Shown: positions 15,002-23,647, numbered from the stretch's first letter. The stretch is 64,000 nucleotides of DNA from JAHEME01 sp034435035 (GCA_034435035.1 DAOTXW010000068.1:1-64000); one strand, 5' to 3'. The notes: generated from the sequence alone by a model not told the origin. A program made the numbers and translations.

Positions 15002-15017
15002 CTCGCAATATCATAAC
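15002..15017. repeat. Right attachment repeat (attR candidate)
   Basis: Second copy of CTCGCAATATCATAAC. Here the left arm is GTTCGA rather than GATAT, so the palindrome is lost, as expected if the left arm comes from the element and the right arm from the host. Confidence 0.75.
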
Positions 15018-15027
15018 CAACAGGTGC

Positions 15028-15047
15028 CCGATCTCTGTAGAGATCGG
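15028..15047. repeat. Short hairpin next to the element
   Basis: CCGATCTC, TGTA, GAGATCGG. In the uninterrupted chromosome it would stand shortly after the L,D-transpeptidase stop. No T-run follows, so terminator function is doubtful. Confidence 0.4.
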
Positions 15048-15080
15048 CTCCAGGGATGACGGAAACAGGGTCAGCAGGCG

Positions 15081-15109
15081 TTGACAGTCACTCTCGTGAG
15101 ACGTATAAT
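15081..15109 (+). promoter_or_regulatory. Consensus promoter of the S1-domain gene
   Basis: TTGACA (15081-15086), 17 bp, TATAAT (15104-15109): a full sigma70 consensus, giving a leader of about 27 nt. Confidence 0.88.
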
Positions 15110-15142
15110 CCCGACGCGTTTATCTCAGGAAGGAGCACCCCC

Positions 15143-15850
15143 GTGAGCGACAGGACCTCCCTCACGCTGGCAGAAATTCGACCGAAGATGGAGTTGAAGG
15201 GCGTTGTGAAGCGCATCGAACTGGCGGGCGCGGTGATCGACGTTGGCGCTGAAGCGGATGCGCTGCTGCACATCTCGCAGATCCAGGCTGGCCATGTAAA
15301 GAACGTCGGCGATCACCTCCAGGAGGGCCAGGAAGTCACGGTGTGGGTTCGCAACGTGGACGCCTCCCGCGGCCAGCTCAATGTCACCCTGATCAAGCCG
15401 CCGGCTGTCGGTTGGGCTGAGCTGGCGGTTGGACAGGTTCATGTTGGCAAGGTTGTGCGCATTGAGAAGTTTGGGGTTTTTGTAGATATCGGCGCAGAGA
15501 AGCCGGGCCTGGTACATGTTAGCGAACTGGCGGCCGGGTATGTGTCCAATCCATCCGATGTTGTGGAGACGGGCGCTGAGGTTGAGGTCAAAGTCATTGG
15601 TTTGAACCGTCGCAAAAACCAGATCGATCTCAGCATCAAGCAGCTGGCTGCTCCAGCCGCCCGGTCGGTTGAAAAGGAAGAGGCCGAGACTGAGGATCTC
15701 CCCACAGCGATGGCTCTGGCCATGCAGCGCGCCCTGGGCAAAGAGGCTCCTGCCGAAAAAGATCGTGGTTCTGGGCGCCGCCGCTCAGAGAAAGATGATC
15801 GCCAGGAAGATATCCTGCGGCGAACGCTCCACCGGCTTGAGAACCAGTAG
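15143..15850 (+). CDS. S1 RNA-binding domain protein (two S1 repeats)
   Basis: 235 aa from GTG 15143, which has AGGAAGGAG 7 nt upstream; an upstream ATG at 15056 lies before the promoter. Two S1/OB-fold repeats are visible, about residues 13-85 (LKGVVKRIELAGAVIDVG, LHISQI) and 97-168 (HVGKVVRIEKFGVFVDIG, GLVHVSEL). The C-terminal ~65 residues are charged and Arg/Glu-rich. Shorter than ribosomal S1 (4-6 repeats), so probably an accessory RNA-binding or translation-related protein. The strong promoter suggests high expression. Confidence 0.85.
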   Translation: MSDRTSLTLAEIRPKMELKGVVKRIELAGAVIDVGAEADALLHISQIQAGHVKNVGDHLQEGQEVTVWVRNVDASRGQLNVTLIKPPAVGWAELAVGQVHVGKVVRIEKFGVFVDIGAEKPGLVHVSELAAGYVSNPSDVVETGAEVEVKVIGLNRRKNQIDLSIKQLAAPAARSVEKEEAETEDLPTAMALAMQRALGKEAPAEKDRGSGRRRSEKDDRQEDILRRTLHRLENQ

Positions 15851-15997
15851 CAGAGGCCCCCGCGCAAGAAGGACGGGTCCATCAGCAGCCTGCGCCGCCA
15901 ATCTCTCGAGCCCCTACCTCGCCACGACCCAGGTATATCTTCTTTGTGTCCACGCCAGCGCGGCACATGAGCCGTACAGGCTGTGCCGCAACGCCGG

Positions 15998-16435
15998 TCA
16001 GGCCCGTACACTCCCGACAACACGATAGGTGGCCAGAGCGAAAATCAGGGTCATGATGACTGCGGATGCTACGCAGTACGGGCAGATCGCGAAGAGGACA
16101 AACAATTCAAGATAGGTCAGGTAGAGAGAATAGAGAAAGCCAATCAGGCTGAGTCCAAAGATTATCATCGGACCCTGGCTGGTAAAGAACTGCACAGACT
16201 TCTCGAACAGCAGCACCGCCAGAATCCCCAGATAGCCGAGTACGCCAATCAGCGCTACGGGCACACCGAGCACCTCTGCGTAGGCGCTCTGCCTGACCCT
16301 GTCGCATCCCCCACCGGGTCGGCAGAGAGCATCGCTGTCAGATAACCCTGAGTAGGTAAGATACGCGGCTACCAGTAAACCCGCAACGGCCAGCGCAATC
16401 GATATACGGTGCAGCAGATTATTTGTCAGACGCAT
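15998..16435 (-). CDS. Vitamin K epoxide reductase (VKOR) family protein
   Basis: 145 aa, four membrane helices. The family signatures are present: a loop Cys pair (LCRPGGGCDRVRQS) with the conserved Ser, then AEVLGVPVALIG, and the active-site CPYC near the end (FAICPYCVASA). Bacterial VKOR reoxidises DsbA-like proteins and passes electrons to quinones, replacing DsbB in disulfide formation. No thioredoxin domain is fused and no DsbA neighbour is seen. It converges on the S1 gene; the 147-bp gap between them holds a hairpin at 15960-15989 without a T-run. Confidence 0.9.
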   Translation of the reverse strand: MRLTNNLLHRISIALAVAGLLVAAYLTYSGLSDSDALCRPGGGCDRVRQSAYAEVLGVPVALIGVLGYLGILAVLLFEKSVQFFTSQGPMIIFGLSLIGFLYSLYLTYLELFVLFAICPYCVASAVIMTLIFALATYRVVGSVRA

Positions 16436-16461
16436 AGTGCAGGCTGTTCCTAAGAGATCGT

Positions 16462-18072
16462 TCAGTTTGTGTCGTAGACAAGAAGCTCGAATGTCAGGGT
16501 CGGCCCTACCTGGGTCCCATCCGGAAGCACGAGCCTCCAGATGCTCAGGGTACTTGGCCGCGCCGGATCATGCGCAGGGGTTCGGAGATTCAATACGATT
16601 TCGTAGGAGTCGCCGGGCTCAAGTGCGCGGTTGAATTCGAAAAACTCTGGCCCCTGCAGCCGATCCCCCTCAACAAAAACCAGGCGTACATCATCGTCTA
16701 GCGGGCAGAGGCTGTCATTCACTATTGTGATGCGCTTTGTCAGCGAGGTCAGCTCTGGATACGGCGACCCGTTTTCTGGAGTCTGCGAGAGGATCTCGTA
16801 ATCGTAGTCGCAGGCGCGCACTGTGGCAGTGAGATCGGGCAGTTGGCCCGGTGCCGGTGAGACCACCAGAGTGGCCAGCGCCTCAACCGTCAGACGGATG
16901 TCGGTGGCCTGAAGATCTGGCGTTGGGCTGCTCGTGGGCAGCTGCATCAGGGTAGGTGTTGGCAGAGCGGGTGCCAGTGAAGGCGCTGCCTGTACGGGTG
17001 GGGGTTCTGGCAGGAAAGGCAGATAGTCATTGAGTAACCCACTGAAAGAAAGGTAAATCCCACCAGCCATCGACAGCAGAGCGGCCAGCAGCAACAGCCA
17101 CCCAGCGCACCCTTTGCGTAAACGCTGCTCCCCCGGGCTGGGCAGAAGAGCCTGGGAAATCGGTGTTACCGGGGAGGGAGCCGCATAAACAGCGCCTTCG
17201 CGTGAACTGGCGGGGATGACCAGCTGTGAGGCTGAATCGAGGTCATCCAGATGGGCAGCCATCTCTTCGACGAACTGATAGCGCTCGTCGGGCGACTTGG
17301 CCAGCGCTTTATAGATAATGCGCTCGAGGCTGTCGGGAATAGCCGGATTGATTGAGGTTGGCGGTGGAAGCGGATCGTTAACGTGCTTCAGGACCACTGC
17401 AATAGCGGTGTCGGCATTGAACGGTGTCACACCCGTGACAAGCTGGTAAAGGACGATTCCCAGCGAGTAGATATCGGAACGGTGGTCGCCGGACTGCCCG
17501 AGCCCCTGCTCGGGCGCCATGTAGGCGGGCGTGCCAATCATCGAGCCGCTGGCCGTCATGTTGGGTCCGCTGATGATGCGGGCAATGCCAAAGTCCGTTA
17601 GCACGACACGGCCATCTGAATCGAACATGATGTTGCCAGGCTTAAGATCGCGATGGATCATCCCATGGGAATGGGCATAGGCCAGGGCGCGCGCCAGATC
17701 GAGCGTGATTCGCACAGCCTCCGGGATATCAAAGACCTCTCCCTGAAAACTGAGCTGCATCAGCCGGGCGCGCAGGGTCGGCCCGTCGATGTGCTCCATC
17801 ACCATGTAGTAGAGCTCGCGCTGGGGGTCAAAATCGAAGTCATACACCTGAACGATATTCGGGTGCCGCAGCTGCGCCACATTGCGCGCCTCGTTGCTGA
17901 AGCGATCCTTGAACTGCGGATCTTCTCCCAGGAAGGGGTGAAGAATCTTGATAGCAACGTGGCGGTCCAGCGCGGCGTGGTAACCTTTGTAGACTTCCGC
18001 CATGCCGCCGCGGCCTATTCGCTCCAGCAGTTCGTATTTTCCTAGAGTCTTGCCGCCCAAATCTTCAGACAC
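16462..18072 (-). CDS. PknB-type Ser/Thr protein kinase with NBR1-like Ig domain
   Basis: 536 aa from GTG 18072 (GTGAGG lies 6 nt upstream; another GTG at 18084 is possible). The kinase domain starts LGKYELLERIGRGGMAEVYKG and has VAIKIL (Lys), HRDLKPGNIMFD (catalytic loop), DFGIAR and GTPAYMAPEQ. A membrane helix at about 322-348 precedes a Pro-rich linker and an extracytoplasmic C-terminal domain with an Ig-like fold resembling the NBR1 central domain (TKRITIVNDSLCPLDDDVRLVF, EPGDSYEIVLNLRTP). It probably senses an external signal. Co-transcribed with the small gene upstream. Confidence 0.88.
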   Translation of the reverse strand: MSEDLGGKTLGKYELLERIGRGGMAEVYKGYHAALDRHVAIKILHPFLGEDPQFKDRFSNEARNVAQLRHPNIVQVYDFDFDPQRELYYMVMEHIDGPTLRARLMQLSFQGEVFDIPEAVRITLDLARALAYAHSHGMIHRDLKPGNIMFDSDGRVVLTDFGIARIISGPNMTASGSMIGTPAYMAPEQGLGQSGDHRSDIYSLGIVLYQLVTGVTPFNADTAIAVVLKHVNDPLPPPTSINPAIPDSLERIIYKALAKSPDERYQFVEEMAAHLDDLDSASQLVIPASSREGAVYAAPSPVTPISQALLPSPGEQRLRKGCAGWLLLLAALLSMAGGIYLSFSGLLNDYLPFLPEPPPVQAAPSLAPALPTPTLMQLPTSSPTPDLQATDIRLTVEALATLVVSPAPGQLPDLTATVRACDYDYEILSQTPENGSPYPELTSLTKRITIVNDSLCPLDDDVRLVFVEGDRLQGPEFFEFNRALEPGDSYEIVLNLRTPAHDPARPSTLSIWRLVLPDGTQVGPTLTFELLVYDTN

Positions 18073-18102
18073 GTGGTACCTCACTTACAGCACGGTGACC
18101 CC

Positions 18103-18471
18103 TTACGCAGAGGAGGCTGAGCTCAACACAAGGGTTTCATGGATTACATGCTGAGGTGCGTCCTCTCGATAATACAACTCAAGACGGAATGTGCAGGTGG
18201 AGTTGACAGGCTGCATCTCGCGCAGGTGCAGCGTCAGGCTGAAAGTGCGCTGCACGCTCTCAATGACAGTTGTAGACCCGAGCACCGCACCTTCCGCGCT
18301 GATGGCTGTTATCTCCAGGCTGGGTCGGTCGGCTGGCGCGAAGGGGGTGAGCTCCACTGAGATCCTTACACGCTGCCTGTCGGGATAGGGCTCCAGTGTG
18401 ACCTGCTCGATGCGAATCTCGCTCCGCGGCCTGGGAGCCAGACCGGGGTCGGCGAAGAAGTTAAGATCCAT
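18103..18471 (-). CDS. Conserved small protein of unknown function, upstream of a kinase gene
   Basis: 122 aa, no signal peptide or membrane helix, mostly beta strands (IRIEQVTLEPYPDRQRVRISVELTPF, FSLTLHLREM, TFRLELYYRED). No family recognised. It ends 30 bp before the kinase start, so it is likely in the same transcript. Its ATG lies 7 nt after a TATAAT box, predicting a leaderless mRNA. Confidence 0.65.
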   Translation of the reverse strand: MDLNFFADPGLAPRPRSEIRIEQVTLEPYPDRQRVRISVELTPFAPADRPSLEITAISAEGAVLGSTTVIESVQRTFSLTLHLREMQPVNSTCTFRLELYYREDAPQHVIHETLVLSSASSA

Positions 18472-18478
18472 GGGCAGG

Positions 18479-18507
18479 ATTATAAGGGATCAGGTGCAGT
18501 TGACCAA
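18479..18507 (-). promoter_or_regulatory. Promoter for the leaderless start at 18471
   Basis: Minus strand: TTGGTC (18502-18507), 17 bp, TATAAT (18479-18484), then 7 nt to ATG. The rest of the 18472-18666 gap shows nothing else. Confidence 0.6.
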
Positions 18508-18666
18508 ACACTGGGGAGCCGCTACGGGCGGCCACCGAACCGGCGAGCCGGGTACCGTACAGCGCCAGGCACCCGCACTGTTGCAATATGGGCGCCTGTC
18601 CCATTGAGACGGCCCTGAGATTCAGCCGAACCTGCCGAGATCACGCACAAGCCAATACCGATGAAC

Positions 18667-19119
18667 TCAACCGGCCTCTGCACTTACCACATAGTGCGTT
18701 GCGGGCGTGTAATACACAGAATATACGTGGCCATCCTCAAAGTTGTGATGATCGCTTTCTTCCATCGCCAGACGCAATTTCCCAACGTGCAGGTAATAAT
18801 ATCTGCTGCCTTCATCATCCTCAATCTCGCGCTGTACAGGTCCCCTTATCATCGAGACAGCCCCTTCGCGCGAGATGTCCCTTGCTTTGACATGTATCCA
18901 CCACAACGCAAAGGCGACGACTGCTGAAAAACTCCAGGTTCCGATTAAACCCGCCAGCTCGTTTCTACTCAGGAAAAACACGCCTAACCCCAGCATTCCC
19001 AGGATCAGAGCACCGCCAATCCGTGAAACAGTGCGCGTGCTGCGGGTAAGGCGGTCTTTTTGTCCCGGGGATAGACTGCCAGCACGGTTGTAAAGCAGAT
19101 CAGACTCTGAATAGGGCAT
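18667..19119 (-). CDS. Small membrane protein of unknown function
   Basis: 150 aa with two membrane helices (about 34-52 and 58-76) in a hairpin, then a cytoplasmic or external beta-rich domain (VQREIEDDEGSRYYYLHVGKLRLAM, HVYSVYYTPATHYVVSAE). The beta part resembles small domains that follow paired helices in many hypothetical envelope proteins. Clear GGGAGGAG ribosome site. Last gene of the Nudix-WYL-ParB-fold run, 44 bp after the previous stop. Confidence 0.7.
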   Translation of the reverse strand: MPYSESDLLYNRAGSLSPGQKDRLTRSTRTVSRIGGALILGMLGLGVFFLSRNELAGLIGTWSFSAVVAFALWWIHVKARDISREGAVSMIRGPVQREIEDDEGSRYYYLHVGKLRLAMEESDHHNFEDGHVYSVYYTPATHYVVSAEAG

Positions 19120-19163
19120 TGCTCCTCCCGATACACCTGATACTCACCATACCGCTCTCATCT

Positions 19164-20021
19164 CTACTCGTCGAACAGATATGTAGATTCGGCATAGTAG
19201 CGAACCCCTTTCCGGGCAAAGCGTTCCCGCACCCAGGCTGCCAACCGGTCGTTCTTCTGCTGAAGAGTGATGTCGGCGGAGAGCTCACTGAGCGGATAGC
19301 CCAGACGCAGGGCGCGCCCGTGGATCACATGGCGAGTGATGCCGGGCGGCACAGGCAGACCCTCTTCTGCTAGTTCCAGTATTTCCACCGGTTCATACTT
19401 CGGGAAAATGATAGCGGCGGACATTTCAGGGTACAGGGTATGAATCGAGTCAAAATCGCTGAGATTGGTGCGGTGAAGCCGTGCGCCTGCCAGGTAGATC
19501 TGCACGATATCCTGCAGCAGCCGGGTGCGTTCGCGCAGCACGGTGCCGCCGCCGGCCAGTGACAGGATTCTACCATCTCCGAGGAGGCAATAAGCCAGGA
19601 TGGCGCGGCGGGCCAGCTCAGCCCGGGCATGGAAAGGGTCCTGCGGGATCACGCTCAGGCCGTGAATGGCTGAGAACCGGCGTGGGAGTTCATCTGCCGG
19701 CAGCCCATCCAGGACATGGTTCCATGTGTGCAGCTCCACATGAGGCAGCTCATAGGGGACCACCTGCACCAGTGCGCAGGCGTAGCCAAGTTCCTTCAGC
19801 GCAGTCAGCCGATTGGTTCCATCCAGGACGACCAACCTGCCCGGGGACTGCCGCAGTTCAGTAACTACCGGGGGATTGTGCAGCACACCATCTACGGGCA
19901 AAGCACGGATCAGGGGCCCTGCGCGCTGGGGATCTTCGACTTCATGCGGAACAATAGCATCGAGGGGAACAATACGCAGATCGGGCGGGCTCAGCGTCTC
20001 GGAGGTCAAAGGCTGGGTCAT
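19164..20021 (-). CDS. ParB/Srx-fold protein, possibly a SerK/SbnI-like free-serine kinase
   Basis: 285 aa. The N-terminal half has the ParB/sulfiredoxin fold: VPLDAIVPHEVEDPQR, then DGVLHNPPVV and VVLDGTNRLTALKELGY. The PHE Glu and the DGxxR motif are the active-site features of SerK (ADP-dependent L-serine kinase) and SbnI, which lack a ParB DNA-binding HTH, and none is evident here. The motif carries Thr-Asn where His is common (DGHHR), so activity is not certain. A chromosome-partition role is unlikely: no parA neighbour. It begins 21 bp after the WYL regulator. Confidence 0.6.
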   Translation of the reverse strand: MTQPLTSETLSPPDLRIVPLDAIVPHEVEDPQRAGPLIRALPVDGVLHNPPVVTELRQSPGRLVVLDGTNRLTALKELGYACALVQVVPYELPHVELHTWNHVLDGLPADELPRRFSAIHGLSVIPQDPFHARAELARRAILAYCLLGDGRILSLAGGGTVLRERTRLLQDIVQIYLAGARLHRTNLSDFDSIHTLYPEMSAAIIFPKYEPVEILELAEEGLPVPPGITRHVIHGRALRLGYPLSELSADITLQQKNDRLAAWVRERFARKGVRYYAESTYLFDE

Positions 20022-20042
20022 GGAACGTCCTGTAGCTGGGAT

Positions 20043-21032
20043 TTACGCGGTTTCCGAATCCTGATAGAGGTAGAGGCCGGCTGTTCGTCGAGCATCGTCT
20101 GCCAGCTGCTGCCGCAACAGGGGGGGTGCCAGGACTGTGACGTCAGGGCCCCAGCTCCGGATCCATGGCCTCATCTCGAGTGGTTCGGCCACTTCAACAA
20201 GCAGTCTGAGCGAGCCATCTGGCTGCTCTTCAAGCCTTTGCGAAGGATGCCAGAGACGCTCGCGGATTAAGGGCGCAGCGTCTGGGCTGAAGTGAAGGCT
20301 GACTTCTGTTGGCGGACCCCCTCCCATGATTCCCCATGCATCCGCAAGGTGGGCGCGTGGATCGAAGTCTGCCGGGATCGCGTATAGAACCTCAAGCCGA
20401 TGCGCCTGCTCAACGCGTTCCAGCTTGAAGGTTCGGATGGCCTGCGCCCAGTCATCATAGCCAATCACATAGAGGCCGCCGGTAGCGGTCGGCTCGAGCA
20501 GGTAAGGAGAGATGTCACGGGGGCGCGTCGCTCCGGAGCGGGGTGAGCGATACCATATCCTGGCTTTGTGCTGCTCTGCCCAGCACAGGGACAGCGTCTC
20601 CAGCACAGCGACGAAACGGGGATTGGCCGGTCGCTGGCGCACCAGCTCGGCGGTGCGAGCCACGTATTCGGACAGCGTGTCGGGGAATGCTGCCGCAAGC
20701 TTGGCCAGGCCCGATACGATATGCGGGTTGCTCTCGTCGGCATGACGCGCCAGAAGGCGCGCGGCAATATACAGCGCAATGGCTTCATGAAAGTGGAGCC
20801 GTATCGTGGCAAGGTACTGGCTTCGTACGATGCCGAAGCGTGACCCCTGCTGCCAGATGGGTACTCCAGAGTCTGCAAGTGCTTCCAGGTCACGGTAGAT
20901 CGTGCGGCGGGTGACATTACAGGCGGTGGCCAGGTCTACGGCGCGCAGACCCTGAGCGCTGCGCAGAAGGAGCATTTCCATATGCCGCAGGCGAACCGTT
21001 CGACTGGCTAATCGGGACATGCGCGTACTCAT
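20043..21032 (-). CDS. WYL-domain transcriptional regulator
   Basis: 329 aa. N-terminal DeoR-like helix-turn-helix (RAVDLATACNVTRRTIYRDLEALADSGVPI) followed by a WYL domain (about 165-240; RIWYRSPRSG, ISPYLLEPTATGGLYVIGYDD, FKLERV) and a C-terminal extension (WCX-like) with WHPSQ and VLAPPLLRQQLADDA. WYL proteins bind nucleic-acid or nucleotide-type ligands and control repair or defence genes in several bacteria; the target here is unknown. The start overlaps the Nudix gene by 4 bp (ATGA). Confidence 0.88.
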   Translation of the reverse strand: MSTRMSRLASRTVRLRHMEMLLLRSAQGLRAVDLATACNVTRRTIYRDLEALADSGVPIWQQGSRFGIVRSQYLATIRLHFHEAIALYIAARLLARHADESNPHIVSGLAKLAAAFPDTLSEYVARTAELVRQRPANPRFVAVLETLSLCWAEQHKARIWYRSPRSGATRPRDISPYLLEPTATGGLYVIGYDDWAQAIRTFKLERVEQAHRLEVLYAIPADFDPRAHLADAWGIMGGGPPTEVSLHFSPDAAPLIRERLWHPSQRLEEQPDGSLRLLVEVAEPLEMRPWIRSWGPDVTVLAPPLLRQQLADDARRTAGLYLYQDSETA

Positions 21033-21547
21033 GGTTCTATAAAACTGGTCTGCAGATGGCCTTCGGGATCGTAGGTGTAGTGGCCATATAGCACGCGGTT
21101 GACGCTCGACGCAGCGAAGAGCCGGGGAAGAAGCTGGGGAAGGTCTTCTACCAGGCTGCTTTTCGGAAGGGATCGCCAGGGCAACCAGTGCAGCGTGCCC
21201 TCCGGGCCAGAGGCTTGAACAGGTTCACTGGGAGCATCGCCCACAAAGACGGCGAGAAGAATTCCCGGGTTTTGCAGGGTATCAACGGTGATCAGTGCGC
21301 GTAGATGGAGGGCGGGGATGCTGTCGAGCCCGGCTTCTTCATGCACTTCCCGGCAGGCGGCAGCGAGGAGTGTCTCTCCTTGCTCAACATGACCCCCCAG
21401 CCCGTTGTAGCGATTGGGCCACAGAGTTTTATGAGGGCTGCGCCTGAGAAACAGGACGGAATCACCCTGAGTCAGGAATATCAGGGTTCTGGGGACCAAC
21501 TGGTAGCGTGGGCTGTCCTGCCTGATCCCCTGATCTGCAGATCCCAA
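21029..21547 (-). CDS. Nudix hydrolase (MutT-like)
   Basis: 172 aa from TTG 21547 with GGAG upstream. The complete Nudix box GHVEQGET...REVHEEAGL (Gx5Ex7REUXEEXGU) is seen at about residues 52-74, preceded by LFLRRSPHKTLWPNRYNGLGG. Such enzymes split nucleoside diphosphate-X compounds, often oxidised dNTPs; substrate not defined. First gene of a run with WYL regulator and ParB-fold protein. Confidence 0.85.
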   Translation of the reverse strand: MGSADQGIRQDSPRYQLVPRTLIFLTQGDSVLFLRRSPHKTLWPNRYNGLGGHVEQGETLLAAACREVHEEAGLDSIPALHLRALITVDTLQNPGILLAVFVGDAPSEPVQASGPEGTLHWLPWRSLPKSSLVEDLPQLLPRLFAASSVNRVLYGHYTYDPEGHLQTSFIEP

Positions 21548-21582
21548 GATGCCGACTCCGGTTGCACAGGGCTGGTGATGCG

Positions 21583-21611
21583 ATTATATTAACCTCCAGC
21601 CCCCCTGACAA
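21583..21611 (-). promoter_or_regulatory. Promoter of the Nudix operon
   Basis: Minus strand: TTGTCA (21606-21611), 17 bp, TATAAT (21583-21588). It stands back to back with the plus promoter at 21619. Confidence 0.6.
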
Positions 21612-21618
21612 TTGGGCC

Positions 21619-21647
21619 TTGCGATGTAGGCTTACCCCCATTATGAT
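21619..21647 (+). promoter_or_regulatory. Promoter of the DUF2207-SPFH cassette
   Basis: TTGCGA (21619-21624), 17 bp, TATGAT (21642-21647). Confidence 0.55.
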
Positions 21648-21691
21648 GAGTTGGCTCCTTTTAAGAGTGATCTGTGCAGGGAGAGCCCGAT

Positions 21692-23647
21692 GTGAAAACG
21701 ATGTTTCGATGTGGCATAAGGAGCGGGTTCGGAGTCCTGTTGCTAGTGGCAATAGCGCTGTTCGAACCTGGTACACAGCTCGCTGCTGCTCAGACGAAGA
21801 CGCTGCGCTGGCATCGGTGGGATGCCGATATACAGATCAATGGCGGTGGGGAAGTCAGCACGTTCCGGGTGCGTGAAGAGTATGAGATTGAATTCATTGG
21901 CGGCATCTTCACGTTTGGTTTCCGGAATATCCCCATTGATCAGTTTGTGGAATTGCGCGACTTTCGCGTGGGCGAAGGCGGCGTTGCCTACGCAGAAGCG
22001 CGTAACCGGGCTCCGAACACGTTCTATGTCGACCGGAGTTCTGGTGAGTATGTGGTGAACTGGTTTTATCCACCAACATCCGATGCGACGCGTATCTTCA
22101 CTGTGGAATACACTGTCGTTCAGGGGATTATCATCAACGAAAGTCTTGGTGATCGTTTCTTCTGGAAGGCGGTGGGGCCGGATCATGATTTTCCAATTGA
22201 ATCTTCAACTGTGGTCGTCCGGATGCCACCGGGCGCTGTGGTTGACACAAACATTACGCCCGCGACTTTTGGCCCGCAGGCCAGTTATGAACTCGCGTCG
22301 GATTTGACGGCGGTGACGTTCGTAGGCCAGAATATCGCACCGGGACAGGCATTCGAAGTCGGTGTGCGGTTCCCTCACGGATTTGTGCCAGACGACATCC
22401 CCCCGTGGCAAGCCGAGTATGAGAGGGAGCAGACCTGGAACGACCGGGGCCGGCCGCTGCTGAATCTCGGGCTTGGGTTGCTGAGCATGACGCTGCTGGT
22501 TGGTGGCGCGGGAGGCGTTTATCTCCTGTGGCTTACCAGGGGACGTGATCCGGCGGTTGGTCCGGTGCCCGACTTCCTGACGGAGCCTCCCTCTGACCTG
22601 CCGCCCGGTGTGGTTGGGACGCTGGTTGACGAGAAAGTGGACCTGCAGGACATCATTGCAACGGTGGTGGATCTGGCACGCCGTGGCGTCATCGAAATGG
22701 AAGAAACCGAGAGCCAGGTGTTAGGTATTCGTCTGGGACGGGGATTTGTCTTTCGTAAGAAGCAGGCCCCGGATGTGGTTCTGCTGAAGTATGAAGGCAA
22801 GCTCCTGGATGCTCTGTTTGGCGGGCGGGAGGAGGTTGGGCTTGAGGACCTGCAGGAGAAGTTTTACAGCGCTATCCCCGGACTGCAGCGCGAGATGTAT
22901 GCGGAGGCGGTACGGCGTGGACTTTTCCCTGCCAGTCCGAAGGTCGTGCGGGGACGGTACACCGCGATGGGTGTTGCGGGCCTTGTTCTGAGTCTGGGTG
23001 CTGGGATGTGCGCGGTTGGGGCGTTCGCCACGACGGTGGATGCGGTACTGTGCCCGTTTCTCTCGCTGGGTATAGTGTCGGTGGCGACGCTGATTGCTGG
23101 CCAGGCAATGCCGGCAAAGACAAGGCTCGGAGCCGAGGAGGCAGCAAAGTGGAGAGCCTTCCGAACTTATTTGCGGGAGGCAGAACGGTATATCGATCTG
23201 GCGGAGGCAACCGATCAGTTTGATCGCTATTTGCCGTATGCCATCGCTTTTGGCCTTGAAAAGACATGGATCGGAAAGTTTGCACGTATCCCTGCCACTC
23301 CTCAGCCTGGTTGGTATGTACCGGTTGGCGGGCATCGGTGGGGTTGGAGTGGTGACGCAGGAAGTGGTGTCATGGGGAAGGCTGTTGAGGGCGCTGCGCG
23401 TGACCTGCGCGATGAAGCGGTCAGGCCGGCTCCATCATTGGATAACCTTAGCGGTCGGATGTCGGCCGGGTTGAATGCGATGTCAGCCGGGCTGGTTGCG
23501 ATGCTGAATGCAACGGCCACAACGTTCACCAGTGTGCCTCAGTCTTCCGGATCGTCTGGCGGAGGCGGTTTCAGTGGAGGCGGTTTCAGTGGAGGCGGCT
23601 TTAGCGGCGGTGGCGGTGGCGGTGGTGGCGGTGCCGGTTTTGGATAG
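21692..23647 (+). CDS. DUF2207 membrane protein
   Basis: 651 aa from GTG 21692 with AGGGAGAG upstream. Signal peptide (residues 1-33), a large extracytoplasmic beta-rich DUF2207 domain (DADIQINGGGEVSTFRVREEYEIEF, FGFRNIPI, GIIINESLGDRFFWKAVG), one helix at about 255-280, a cytoplasmic winged-helix-like part (VGTLVDEKVDLQDIIATVVDLARRGVIEM), two more helices at about 430-475 and a Ser/Gly-rich end (repeated GGGFS) typical of the family. Function is unknown in general. First of four plus-strand genes. Confidence 0.85.
   Translation: MKTMFRCGIRSGFGVLLLVAIALFEPGTQLAAAQTKTLRWHRWDADIQINGGGEVSTFRVREEYEIEFIGGIFTFGFRNIPIDQFVELRDFRVGEGGVAYAEARNRAPNTFYVDRSSGEYVVNWFYPPTSDATRIFTVEYTVVQGIIINESLGDRFFWKAVGPDHDFPIESSTVVVRMPPGAVVDTNITPATFGPQASYELASDLTAVTFVGQNIAPGQAFEVGVRFPHGFVPDDIPPWQAEYEREQTWNDRGRPLLNLGLGLLSMTLLVGGAGGVYLLWLTRGRDPAVGPVPDFLTEPPSDLPPGVVGTLVDEKVDLQDIIATVVDLARRGVIEMEETESQVLGIRLGRGFVFRKKQAPDVVLLKYEGKLLDALFGGREEVGLEDLQEKFYSAIPGLQREMYAEAVRRGLFPASPKVVRGRYTAMGVAGLVLSLGAGMCAVGAFATTVDAVLCPFLSLGIVSVATLIAGQAMPAKTRLGAEEAAKWRAFRTYLREAERYIDLAEATDQFDRYLPYAIAFGLEKTWIGKFARIPATPQPGWYVPVGGHRWGWSGDAGSGVMGKAVEGAARDLRDEAVRPAPSLDNLSGRMSAGLNAMSAGLVAMLNATATTFTSVPQSSGSSGGGGFSGGGFSGGGFSGGGGGGGGGAGFG

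Larger units (their letters stand above)
12105..15017. mobile_element. Integrated rolling-circle-type element of about 2.9 kb
   Basis: Bounded by the 16-bp direct repeat CTCGCAATATCATAAC at 12105-12120 and 15002-15017, so one unit is 2,897 bp. The contents form a small replicon or satellite-phage-like set: XRE regulator (minus), then on plus a 4-TM-like protein, a 119-aa protein, a short ORF, an HUH Rep and a 79-aa protein. The DNA is visibly T-richer and uses other codons than the flanks. No integrase, Zot/pI ATPase, relaxase or coat gene is recognisable, so integration probably relies on a host recombinase, for example XerCD at a dif-like site. Boundaries are clear; element class is inference. 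Confidence 0.8.

Noticed and set aside
15028..15047. Hairpin as terminator of the L,D-transpeptidase gene split off by the element
   Set aside because: No T-run on either strand, so termination cannot be supported.
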